Shown piece by piece: positions 35,866 through 43,401 of a stretch of DNA of 64,000 bases (position 1 is its first letter; every line of letters begins with the position of its first letter). The notes under the pieces are model-generated. The model ran no database searches, was not told the DNA's origin, and was given only the letters and a program-made list of their open reading frames with translations. The translations under genes were made by a program, and so were the position numbers. Source of the stretch: Rhodoferax sediminis (lineage in GTDB: Bacteria; Pseudomonadota; Gammaproteobacteria; Burkholderiales; Burkholderiaceae_C). The DNA lies in assembly GCF_006970865.1 (NCBI RefSeq), contig NZ_CP035503.1, positions 1,811,001 to 1,875,000 of the forward strand. Direction: 5' to 3'.

Positions 35866-36729
35866 ATGAAACTCCTTTCCTTCGTCTCCCCTACGCGCGC
35901 GAGCTTCGGTGTCGTCGACGGCGACCGCGTGATCGACATGGGCGTGCGCCTGGGCGCCACCTGCCCCGACCTAAAGGGCGCGCTGCAGGGCGGGGCCCTC
36001 GAGCGCATCGAGCGCCTGGCCGCCGGCGCGCCGGCAGACTACCGTCTCGACGAAATCCGCTTCCTGCCGCTAATGCCCAACCCCGGCAAGATCGTCTGCG
36101 TCGGCCTGAACTACGTCGCGCACCGCGCCGAAGGCGGCCACAAGACCGAGTCGCCGGCGCCGGTGATCTTCCTGCGCGTGCCCGAGTCGCAGGTCGGCCA
36201 CGGCCAGCCCATGCTATGCCCGCGCGAATCGCACCAGTTCGACTTCGAGGCCGAGCTCGCTGTAGTCATCGGCAAGGCCGGCCGACGCATTGCCGAGGCC
36301 GACGCGATGTCGTACATCGCCGGCATCAGCTGCTACAACGACGGCTCGGTGCGCGACTGGCAGCTGCAGACCCCGCAGTGGTCACCGGGCAAGAACTTCC
36401 CCGCCACCGGCGCTTTCGGTCCATGGTTGGTGACGCCCGACGAGGTCGACCCGGTGCGCTCCCTGCGCCTTTCCTGCCGCCTCAACGGCGAGACCATGCA
36501 GGACACGACGACCGATCTGATGATGTTCCCGATCCCCAAGCTCATCAGCTTCATATCGACCTGGACTACGCTGGAGGTCGGCGACGTGATCGTCACCGGC
36601 ACGCCGGGCGGCGTCGGCCTGCGGCGCAACCCGCAGGTCTGGATGAAGCACGGCGACGTGGTTGAGATCGAGCTAGAGGGTGTGGGCGTGCTGCGCAATC
36701 CGATCGTCAAGGAAGGACCGGCGGTATGA
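35866..36729 (+). CDS. Fumarylacetoacetate hydrolase family protein
   Basis: The 287-residue FAH-fold enzyme has KIVCVGLNYVAHRAEGG, the metal-binding DFEAELAVVIGKAGR, ISCYNDGSVRDWQ, KNFPATGAFGPWL and VGDVIVTGTPGGVG. Family members hydrolyse, hydrate or decarboxylate 2-oxo or 2-hydroxy acids from meta-cleavage. Here it would act on a product downstream of the extradiol dioxygenase and RidA-like protein. Its stop overlaps the next ATG (36726). Confidence 0.85.
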   Translation: MKLLSFVSPTRASFGVVDGDRVIDMGVRLGATCPDLKGALQGGALERIERLAAGAPADYRLDEIRFLPLMPNPGKIVCVGLNYVAHRAEGGHKTESPAPVIFLRVPESQVGHGQPMLCPRESHQFDFEAELAVVIGKAGRRIAEADAMSYIAGISCYNDGSVRDWQLQTPQWSPGKNFPATGAFGPWLVTPDEVDPVRSLRLSCRLNGETMQDTTTDLMMFPIPKLISFISTWTTLEVGDVIVTGTPGGVGLRRNPQVWMKHGDVVEIELEGVGVLRNPIVKEGPAV

Positions 36730-37478
36730 GCCAGCAGACCAGCCAGCAAGCGTTTGTCCCGCTCGGCGACGAGACCCGCGCGCGCCTGGCGCGCTGCGGC
36801 GCCGCGACGCTCGCCAACGCGCTGTTGAAGCGGGGCTTGCGCAACGCCTTCTTGCTCGGCCTACACGCGGTGGCACCCGGCCAGCCGACGCTGATCGGCC
36901 CGGCGTGGACGCTGCGCTTCATTCCTGCGCGCGAGGATAAGGACAGCATGGCGCTGTACGAACGCAATGACAGCTTGCATCGGCGCGCGATCGAGGAATG
37001 CCCGCCCGGAGCGGTGCTGGTGATGAGCACCGGCGGCGACCTCTCGGCCTCGTGCATGGGCGACATGATGGCGCTGCGGCTGAAGGTGCGCGGCGCCGCC
37101 GGCGTCGTCACCGACGGCGGCTACCGCGACACTCCGGGCATCATCGCCACCGGGCTTCCCTGCTTCCAGCGCGCGCCTTCGGGCCCGGCAACGCCGATCG
37201 CTCTGCACCCCGTGGAGTTCAACGTGCCAATCGGCTGCGCCGGCGTCGCGATCTACCCGAACGACGTGATCGTCGGCGACGGCGAAGGCGTGGTCGCGAT
37301 TCCGCGCCTCCTGGTCGACGAGATCGCCGCTGAGTGCGGAAACATTTCCGACTACGAGGCGTTCGTCTCGATGCATATCCGGCGCGGGCGTTCGATCTTC
37401 GGACTGTTCCCGGCCACGCCGGAGAGCACCCAGGAGTACCAACGTTGGGTCGCGGCCGGCCGGCCGGCCCTCAACTGA
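36726..37478 (+). CDS. RraA-family aldolase-like protein
   Basis: The 250-residue protein has the RraA/4-hydroxy-4-methyl-2-oxoglutarate aldolase signature: ASCMGDMMALRLKVRGAAG followed by VVTDGGYRDT, with the metal-binding D in DGGYRD, and a late NDVIVGDGEGVVAIP. Catabolic members cleave 4-hydroxy-2-oxo acids to pyruvate plus an oxoacid. In this operon it would do the final carbon-carbon cleavage after ring opening. The RNase E inhibitor role of E. coli RraA is unlikely given the context. Confidence 0.85.
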   Translation: MSQQTSQQAFVPLGDETRARLARCGAATLANALLKRGLRNAFLLGLHAVAPGQPTLIGPAWTLRFIPAREDKDSMALYERNDSLHRRAIEECPPGAVLVMSTGGDLSASCMGDMMALRLKVRGAAGVVTDGGYRDTPGIIATGLPCFQRAPSGPATPIALHPVEFNVPIGCAGVAIYPNDVIVGDGEGVVAIPRLLVDEIAAECGNISDYEAFVSMHIRRGRSIFGLFPATPESTQEYQRWVAAGRPALN

Positions 37479-37496
37479 AATGCAAGGAGACAAACA

Positions 37497-37934
37497 ATGA
37501 CGAAAGAACAACACCCCCACGTTTTACTGGCGCACACACTCGAGGTCTTGCTGCACCGCGAGCAGTTCGACGACAGCAAGTGGGTCAATTTCCCCGAGTA
37601 CGGCCTGCGTCAGTATTTCCTCTGGAAAAACCCCGACACCGGCGCCTCGATCGCGTTGCTGGAGTTCGACAAGGGCGGCCGAATCCCGGTCAAGCACACG
37701 CACGCGTCGAACCAGTTCATGTACTGCATCTCCGGCGACTACGAGTACACCGACGTCGGCCTGCGGCTGAAGCCGGGCTCGTACTACATGAATCCTAAGG
37801 ATCACCCGCACGGCCCGACCATCGCTCACGAGAAGAGCGTGCTGATCGAGATCTACGACGGCCCGCACTACTACGAGAAGCCGGTGTTCCATACAGACGA
37901 GACGATCGGCGACTTCCTGGCGAAGAAGACCTGA
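37497..37934 (+). CDS. Cupin-domain protein
   Basis: The 145-residue single-domain cupin has a first metal motif in GGRIPVKHTHASNQFMYC (two histidines and a downstream acidic region YEYTD) and a second histidine region in NPKDHPHGP. It resembles ChrR-like and 2,4'-dihydroxyacetophenone-dioxygenase-like cupins. It could be a second dioxygenase, an isomerase or a small-molecule-binding protein for the pathway. AAGGAG lies just upstream of the ATG. Substrate is unknown. Confidence 0.75.
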   Translation: MTKEQHPHVLLAHTLEVLLHREQFDDSKWVNFPEYGLRQYFLWKNPDTGASIALLEFDKGGRIPVKHTHASNQFMYCISGDYEYTDVGLRLKPGSYYMNPKDHPHGPTIAHEKSVLIEIYDGPHYYEKPVFHTDETIGDFLAKKT

Positions 37935-37941
37935 GTCGCGC

Positions 37942-38796
37942 ATGCAACGCCTGGATGCTTCCGGTCCCGCGCTGCCGCACGGCTCCGTCGTGTCGATCGG
38001 CATGTTCGACGGTGTGCACCGCGGCCATCGCTGCGTGCTAGCACGGCTGCGTGAGCAGGGCAGGCGCTTCGGCCTGCCGACGGTGGTGCTGACCTTCGAC
38101 CCGCATCCTCGCGCGGTCCTGAACCCGTCCGCCGCGCCGCAGATGTTGTCGCCGCTAGCCGATCGGCTCAAGCTGCTTGCCGCTACCGGTGACGTCGATC
38201 ACTGTCTGGTGCTGCCATTCGACCTCCGGCGCAGCGAGGAGTCGGCCGAGTCCTTCGTGCAGGACACGCTGCTCGGTCGACTGCGGATGCGTGCGCTGGT
38301 GGTGGGCGAGAACTTCGCCTGCGGACGCGGCCGCAGTGGCGACGTTCGACGCATGCGCGCGCTGGGCGAGCGGCACGGGTTCGATGTGCACGCGATTGCG
38401 CTGCACAGCGCCCCCGTGATCGATTTGTTCGGTCCTTGTTCGTCGACCGCGACGCGCAGGCTGATCCACAGCGGAGATGTTCGCGCCGCGTCGCTGCTGC
38501 TCGACCGGCCGCATGAACTGACCTGCGCCGTGGAGGCTGTCTCGGCGATGCCGATCATGGCACTGGACGCACGCGTACCGGACGACATGTGCGCGCCACC
38601 GGCCGATCATTACGCAGGTGCCGTATGCAATCGGCGTAGTGGCGCTGGCTGGACGCCAGCGGTACTGCACATGCGCGAGGATGCTCGTACGCACCGGCGT
38701 TTGGTGCGCATCGAAAATGCGCTCGCGGCCGAATGTGGCGATCTGATCTCGCTGCGCTTCTTCGACAAGGCCGCTCCTTCAGAGCGGTTCGCTTAG
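37942..38796 (+). CDS. ribF: RibF-like FAD synthetase with degenerate riboflavin-kinase half
   Basis: The 284-residue protein has a full FMN adenylyltransferase domain: SIGMFDGVHRGHRCVLARL (nucleotidyltransferase HxGH-type motif), VVLTFDPHPRAVL, VGENFACGRGRSGD and the SSTATRRLIHSGDV loop. The following part should be riboflavin kinase, but the GxGxGLGFPTAN phosphate loop of RibF is not visible; residues 190-284 are diverged. It probably makes FAD from FMN only. As the last gene of a flavin-dependent catabolic operon it would raise FAD supply for the monooxygenase and the CoxM subunit. Housekeeping ribF normally sits by ileS, so this is an extra copy. 38797-39016 holds nothing identifiable. 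Confidence 0.8.
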   Translation: MQRLDASGPALPHGSVVSIGMFDGVHRGHRCVLARLREQGRRFGLPTVVLTFDPHPRAVLNPSAAPQMLSPLADRLKLLAATGDVDHCLVLPFDLRRSEESAESFVQDTLLGRLRMRALVVGENFACGRGRSGDVRRMRALGERHGFDVHAIALHSAPVIDLFGPCSSTATRRLIHSGDVRAASLLLDRPHELTCAVEAVSAMPIMALDARVPDDMCAPPADHYAGAVCNRRSGAGWTPAVLHMREDARTHRRLVRIENALAAECGDLISLRFFDKAAPSERFA

Positions 38797-39016
38797 CCTG
38801 CATATTTTCAGTGCACCTTGTCACGGCGAGCTGTAATATGCAGGGTAGCCGTTGCGTCCGTTGACTTGAACGCCCTTGCCAATCGAATCCGGGCACCGTC
38901 ATTGACACCTTGGGTAGCGGCGGCAAGATGTTTTCGACATCCATGGCGTCCTGTTCATAGAAATGACGAGGCGAATACTCTGAGGTTCCTGCGTGGCCTC
39001 CACCATTCAATGGAGA

Positions 39017-39796
39017 TCAGTTCGACGTTGTCGAGGCCTGCTTGGCGTAGTGCCAACGCAATGCGCGCCGGTCGATCCATTCGACAACGCCATTGATGAT
39101 GAGCGCTGTCACCGCTATAACAATCAGCGCAGCCATTCCTGCTGCGATTTGAAACTCCTCCTGTGAACGCATGATGAAATTACCGATCCCGTCGGTCGAG
39201 AGCAGCATTTCAGTACTGACGCTGATCAGGATCGCCAGCGCCACGGCTATTCGGATACCCACCATGACCTGTGGCAGCGCTGCCGGCAGGTCGATCTCCA
39301 GCATGATCTCCCTGCGCGACATGCGCAGGCTGCGCGCGACGTTCGACAACATCGGATGTGCGCCACGCACCGCGTCGATCGCGCTCAGAATAATCGGAAA
39401 TGAAACGCTGTAAAAAATCACCATGACCTTTGCGCCACTGCCCACGCCGGCGAACAACATGGCAACCGGAACAATGGCCAGCGGCGGCAGGGGTCGGAGC
39501 ATGTCGATAACGGGCTCGATAAAATCGCCCAAGGCGCGAAACCGGCCGATGAAAACGCCCAAAGGCAACATCGTTACCAAGGCGAGTAGCAACCCCGCTG
39601 CGGCTCTCCAGAGGGTGACTCCCATTTCTCTGAGCAATGCGGGACCTACCTCACCAAGTTTCGATAGTACGGTCAGAGCGCCAGGAAAATTGGGAGAAGC
39701 GATTTGGCGGGCTGCCACCTCCCAGGTCAGGAGCAGGCCAAGCAAAAAAAGCGTCCCCGGCCAAGCGGAGTCACGCAGTCGCGACAGTCTATTCAT
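39017..39796 (-). CDS. ABC transporter permease, TauC/SsuC family
   Basis: The 259-residue inner-membrane permease has six predicted helices and the BPD_transp_1 coupling region (LPAALPQVMVGIRIAVALAI, then STEMLLSTDGIGNFI). The start is the ATG overlapping the upstream permease's stop (39793-39796), because the longer frame adds 20 non-membrane residues from overlapping sequence. It pairs with the second permease to form a heterodimeric importer. This family imports sulfonates, nitrate, pyrimidine precursors or aromatic acids. Confidence 0.87.
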   Translation of the reverse strand: MNRLSRLRDSAWPGTLFLLGLLLTWEVAARQIASPNFPGALTVLSKLGEVGPALLREMGVTLWRAAAGLLLALVTMLPLGVFIGRFRALGDFIEPVIDMLRPLPPLAIVPVAMLFAGVGSGAKVMVIFYSVSFPIILSAIDAVRGAHPMLSNVARSLRMSRREIMLEIDLPAALPQVMVGIRIAVALAILISVSTEMLLSTDGIGNFIMRSQEEFQIAAGMAALIVIAVTALIINGVVEWIDRRALRWHYAKQASTTSN

Positions 39797-40563
39797 CGCG
39801 CGTCTCCCAAATGATTGAGTGCGTCTTGCCAGCCCGCCAAGGGCCGGCGCGCCCACAGCACGAGTTCATTGAACAGAATACCGTTCAACGCTGCCACCAG
39901 CATCACGGCGAACATCGCGTTGGTGCGAAGCGAAAACGCAGTATCAAAAAGCAAGAACCCCAAGCCGTCTTTGCCGGCGAGCATCTCCGAGGCGATCGAG
40001 GCGATCAGTGCCGCCCCGGCCGCGACCCGTATGCCCGTAAAAATCTCCGGCCACGCCGCCGGCAGACGCACCAGGAACAGCGTTTCCAGCCGGCTGTAGC
40101 CCAAGGTTCGTGCCGCGTTGATCTGCACTGGTTCGGTGTTGATCAATGCGTTCAGCGCGGGCAGATAGACCATGGTAATTCCAGCGAACACCACGATGCC
40201 GATGAACAGCTTGGGCGTCAGGCCGAGCGCAAAAATGCCCAGCGGTACCAACGCAGCAGGCGGCACGGATCGCATAATCTCGACCAACGGCGCCCACATG
40301 CGCGCGAGCAGCAGATAGCGCGCCGCGAGCATTGCCAGGCTGACGCCCAGGCCGATGGCCAACAGAAGCCCAATTAGGGCACGCATCAGAGTTTTTCCTT
40401 CAGCTTGCAGCAACTCGCCGCTGAGCAACATCTCGCGCGCCGCAAGGGCAACCTGCGTTACGGATGGAAAATACTGCTGGGGCACCAAGCCGCTATGAGC
40501 AACACCTTCCCAGACCAGCAGAAACAGACCGACCCCTACTACCTTTTTCATCCAAGACTTCAC
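39793..40563 (-). CDS. ABC transporter permease, TauC/SsuC family
   Basis: The 256-residue permease is related to the gene that follows it. It has an N-terminal helix VGVGLFLLVWEGVAHSG, a core of further helices, and the EAA-like coupling segment LPAAWPEIFTGIRVAAGAAL followed by ASEMLAGKDGLGFLL. Two different permeases in one NMT1/Tau-type system is common. It lies 16 bases after the ATPase gene, in one transcription unit with the ATPase and binding protein. Confidence 0.87.
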   Translation of the reverse strand: MKSWMKKVVGVGLFLLVWEGVAHSGLVPQQYFPSVTQVALAAREMLLSGELLQAEGKTLMRALIGLLLAIGLGVSLAMLAARYLLLARMWAPLVEIMRSVPPAALVPLGIFALGLTPKLFIGIVVFAGITMVYLPALNALINTEPVQINAARTLGYSRLETLFLVRLPAAWPEIFTGIRVAAGAALIASIASEMLAGKDGLGFLLFDTAFSLRTNAMFAVMLVAALNGILFNELVLWARRPLAGWQDALNHLGDAR

Positions 40564-40579
40564 GTTCAGCTCCTTCGCA

Positions 40580-41440
40580 TCAATGATCTACTCGCATCGA
40601 CCGAATCAGCGTGATCACTTCATGTCTTAGACCTAGATATGTCCGGTCTTCCCGAGTCTTCAATTGGTCGCGCGGTTTAGACAACGCGACGGGGATGTCC
40701 TCGACGACCGTCGTGGGGCGCTTCGACAGGACAACAATGCGATCGGCCATATAAACCGCTTCATCAACATCGTGGGTCACCAATACGCAGGTTTGGTCGT
40801 ATTTTCTTGCTAGGTCCAGCAGCAAATCCTGCATTTCAGCGCGCGTCTGCGCGTCAACTGCTGCAAGAGGCTCGTCGAGCAATAGCAGGCGCGAGCGCGC
40901 CGCAAGTCCGCGTGCGATAGCCACCCGCTGCTGCATACCGCCTGACACCTGCCATGGATAGCTCGCTTCGAATCCTTTCAGTCCTACGCTCGCTATCAGC
41001 TCGGCCGCCCAAGCACGTTTGCCGATGGAATCCATGTCAGTGATGCGCTTCATTCCGAAAAGTACGTTGTCAAAGACGGTCTTCCACGGCAGCAGAGACC
41101 GGCTGTAGTCCTGAAAAACAACGGAAACGCCTTGCGGCGGCGCAGAAACCGGCTTTCCATCGAACGCAAGCCGACCACCGTCGACGGCATAGAGCCCAGC
41201 AAGACACATCAGGAGTGTCGTCTTGCCGCAGCCGGACGGGCCTACGACGGAGACAAACTCCCCGCGTCGCGCTTCGAACGAGACCGAGCCAATGATCTGG
41301 GTAGATTGTTTTGCATTGCCGAGTGCCTTGGAAATTCCTTGCACTGAGAGCAACGAGACCGAGCCAATGATCTGCTTGGATTGCGTTTCGTTGCCGAGTC
41401 TTTGGGAAATTCTTTGGACTGAAAGTAGTTGCGCGCTCAC
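40580..41440 (-). CDS. ABC transporter ATP-binding protein, TauB/SsuB family, with N-terminal tandem repeat
   Basis: The 286-residue ATPase has Walker A VVGPSGCGKTTLL, a Q-loop in VVFQDYSRSLLPW, signature VSGGMQQRVAIARG, Walker B LLLLDEPLAAVD and switch VLVTHDVDEAV. Its first 50 residues are two imperfect copies of a 25-residue unit: LLSVQRISQRLGNETQSKQI and LLSVQGISKALGNAKQSTQI, each followed by IGSVS. The second copy is the normal first strand of the fold, so the first is an added duplicate. The first copy should not block the active site, but its effect is unknown. Confidence 0.88.
   Translation of the reverse strand: MSAQLLSVQRISQRLGNETQSKQIIGSVSLLSVQGISKALGNAKQSTQIIGSVSFEARRGEFVSVVGPSGCGKTTLLMCLAGLYAVDGGRLAFDGKPVSAPPQGVSVVFQDYSRSLLPWKTVFDNVLFGMKRITDMDSIGKRAWAAELIASVGLKGFEASYPWQVSGGMQQRVAIARGLAARSRLLLLDEPLAAVDAQTRAEMQDLLLDLARKYDQTCVLVTHDVDEAVYMADRIVVLSKRPTTVVEDIPVALSKPRDQLKTREDRTYLGLRHEVITLIRSMRVDH
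41280..41429 (-). repeat. 75-bp tandem duplication in the ABC ATPase gene
   Basis: Two adjacent 75-bp units, 41280-41354 and 41355-41429, both begin on the plus strand with GAGACCGAGCCAATGATCTG and stay in register to their ends with multiple substitutions. 75 is a multiple of three, so the frame is kept. The substitutions show the duplication is not an assembly error or a very recent event. Confidence 0.85.
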
Positions 41441-41532
41441 TTGATCTCCTCATGTTTTCCAGGCGCAAGCGGCTCGCCGCTTGACGATTCACCTTGATTC
41501 CGTGCAGATATTCTTTTGCAGGATCGGTTTGG

Positions 41533-42495
41533 CTACTTCGAGTCTGCGAACATTTCTTGTGCCTTCATTGGTTTTTTTAGAAAACCGACACTAAGCGCAG
41601 CATCCATCACCGCTTGAAGGCCGGCGGGGTCGATTGTCGTGGTATATGGGGGCAAAGTCAGCGCTCCTACCACATCGGCAGGCAACCTCAAGCGTTGCAC
41701 GAGAATCTCCTTCGCTTCCGCAGGATTGGCCTTGATGAAGTCGTTGGCCTTCTCAATTGATCGCTTCAGACGCGCCAACGTGTCAGCGTTGCCGTTAATC
41801 CACTGTTCTGTGGCGTAGAACACGCCAACAGGAACGGCCTTGGTCAAATCCTTGTCTTTGACATACCCGCGGGCAATGACTTTTCCGAGTTTTGCGAGCA
41901 GGATGGCCGTCCGGAATGGCTCGACCGTAGCTACTGCGTCGGCATTTCCGATCTGAAGTGCGGCCTGCATTTGCGGGAACGGCACTGACAGAATCTTGAC
42001 CGACTCAATCGGAATGCCAGCCTCCGCGAGCTTCAACCGAACTTGCTGGTCGTTCACGCCACCGGCGTTATTCACCGCAATCACCTTGCCTTTCAGGTCA
42101 GCTACGGAGTTGATACCCGACTTGTTGCTGGCAATGATCGCATCGTCGCTGGAAAGGGGAGCCTGCTCATAGTAACCGCCCATCACAAAGCGAAAGGGAA
42201 TATTGTGGGAGCGTGCCAAGATGATGGGCAATGTGCCACCATAGCCCACGTCGGCGCTGTTGCTGGTGACTGCCGTCGCTGCGCCAGGACCGGTATTGAT
42301 TGGTATTTCTTCTAAATCGAGATTTTCTGCTTTGAAGAAGCCCTTGACAGCAGCTACGTAAATGGACAGGCAGCCAATACCTGGCACCAGCGCGACTCGC
42401 AGCTTTTTCACCTCTTGCGCTTGGGCAGGAGAGATTAGGGCGGCGCCAATCAACGAGGCGGTAAGCCATGTGGTGAAGTGTCTTCTGGTATTCAT
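41533..42495 (-). CDS. Periplasmic substrate-binding protein, NMT1/SsuA-like
   Basis: The 320-residue exported protein has a signal peptide (TTWLTASLIGAALISPAQAQ) and a two-lobe NMT1-type fold: VALVPGIGCLSIYVAAVKGF, TAVTSNSADVGYGGT, GKVIAVNNAGGVNDQQVRLK and ALQIGNADAVATVEPF. It is the receptor for the two permeases and ATPase just downstream. Relatives bind sulfonates, taurine, aliphatic or aromatic acids and thiamine-pyrimidine precursors. The co-located sulfatase hints at a sulfo-compound, but that is inference. Confidence 0.85.
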   Translation of the reverse strand: MNTRRHFTTWLTASLIGAALISPAQAQEVKKLRVALVPGIGCLSIYVAAVKGFFKAENLDLEEIPINTGPGAATAVTSNSADVGYGGTLPIILARSHNIPFRFVMGGYYEQAPLSSDDAIIASNKSGINSVADLKGKVIAVNNAGGVNDQQVRLKLAEAGIPIESVKILSVPFPQMQAALQIGNADAVATVEPFRTAILLAKLGKVIARGYVKDKDLTKAVPVGVFYATEQWINGNADTLARLKRSIEKANDFIKANPAEAKEILVQRLRLPADVVGALTLPPYTTTIDPAGLQAVMDAALSVGFLKKPMKAQEMFADSK

Positions 42496-42662
42496 CTGGA
42501 TTCTCCTGAGAATGGGGACATTGATGGAATATAGCTGTCCGTAACTTGCTATCAGTTGCCGTAGTGGCGCATTAATCGGATCCGTTAGTCTTTAGAGTGC
42601 ATGAGCCCAAATCTGCTCAGCCCGCTGGCGCTCATTTGCTAGCGCAGTTTCTTCAGCCGCAC

Positions 42663-43331
42663 TCACCATGGAATCGACTCGCCGTCGTAGTTGCGGAAGC
42701 TACCGGTGTCGCTCGAATTTAAACTAGCAATCACCTTGCGCATCCCGGCAACGCTGTCGGCCACATCAATATCGGCAGCGACGCCGCCCATGTCGGTCCG
42801 CACCCAGCCGGGATGAAGGCTGACGCATGTGGCGCGATGTCCGAGTGCAAGCGAGACGTCTTTTAGTACTGAATTCAAGGCTGCCTTCGATGCTCGGTAG
42901 ACCCACATACCTGTTTGTGTTCGGCCACCAATTGAGCCCAGCCGGGAAGACAGCACGGCGACTTTTGCGCCAGGCGCCAAGGCGGTGACGACGGACGGTA
43001 TGACGCGCATCGGACCCAGCACGTTGGCGTGCATGATGCTGTCGAATGCCGCTTCAGTCGGTGCTTCGAGCGCCTCCAAGTGCGAGGCGGCCCCAGCGCA
43101 GATGATCACAACGTCGAACCAGGAAGGTTTGAGCTCCGACGCCAGTCCTGAAACGCAGGCTTCGTCGACGACATCCAGGCGCAACACGCTCGCACCAAGC
43201 TGCCGCAGACGGTTGAGGCCCGCGTCGTCGCGTGCGGTTGCGGTGACTGCACAATGATCCGCCCGGTACTGGCGCACGAATTCAAGACCGATACCACGCG
43301 ACGCTCCAATGAGGAGGACATTCATCGCCAT
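42663..43331 (-). CDS. Short-chain dehydrogenase/reductase
   Basis: The 222-residue classical SDR has the dinucleotide motif LIGASRGIGLEFVRQ, ICAGAA in place of the usual NNAG, the catalytic serine in VAVLSSRLGSIGG, and YRASKAALN as YxxxK. C-terminal LHPGWVRTDMGG matches the C-factor/SniffeR-like subfamily. Its substrate is unknown. It lies between the transporter and the sulfatase on the same strand. Confidence 0.85.
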   Translation of the reverse strand: MAMNVLLIGASRGIGLEFVRQYRADHCAVTATARDDAGLNRLRQLGASVLRLDVVDEACVSGLASELKPSWFDVVIICAGAASHLEALEAPTEAAFDSIMHANVLGPMRVIPSVVTALAPGAKVAVLSSRLGSIGGRTQTGMWVYRASKAALNSVLKDVSLALGHRATCVSLHPGWVRTDMGGVAADIDVADSVAGMRKVIASLNSSDTGSFRNYDGESIPW

Positions 43332-43401
43332 ACTTTGAGTTCTTTCCGCGTAGCCACAACAGACCCTTTGGAGTGATGACCGGTTGATGGATTTATCTGC
43401 T

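Noticed and set aside
42592..42669. 25-codon minus-strand ORF before the binding-protein gene
   Set aside because: Too short, overlaps the end of the SDR gene out of frame, and has no ribosome-binding site.
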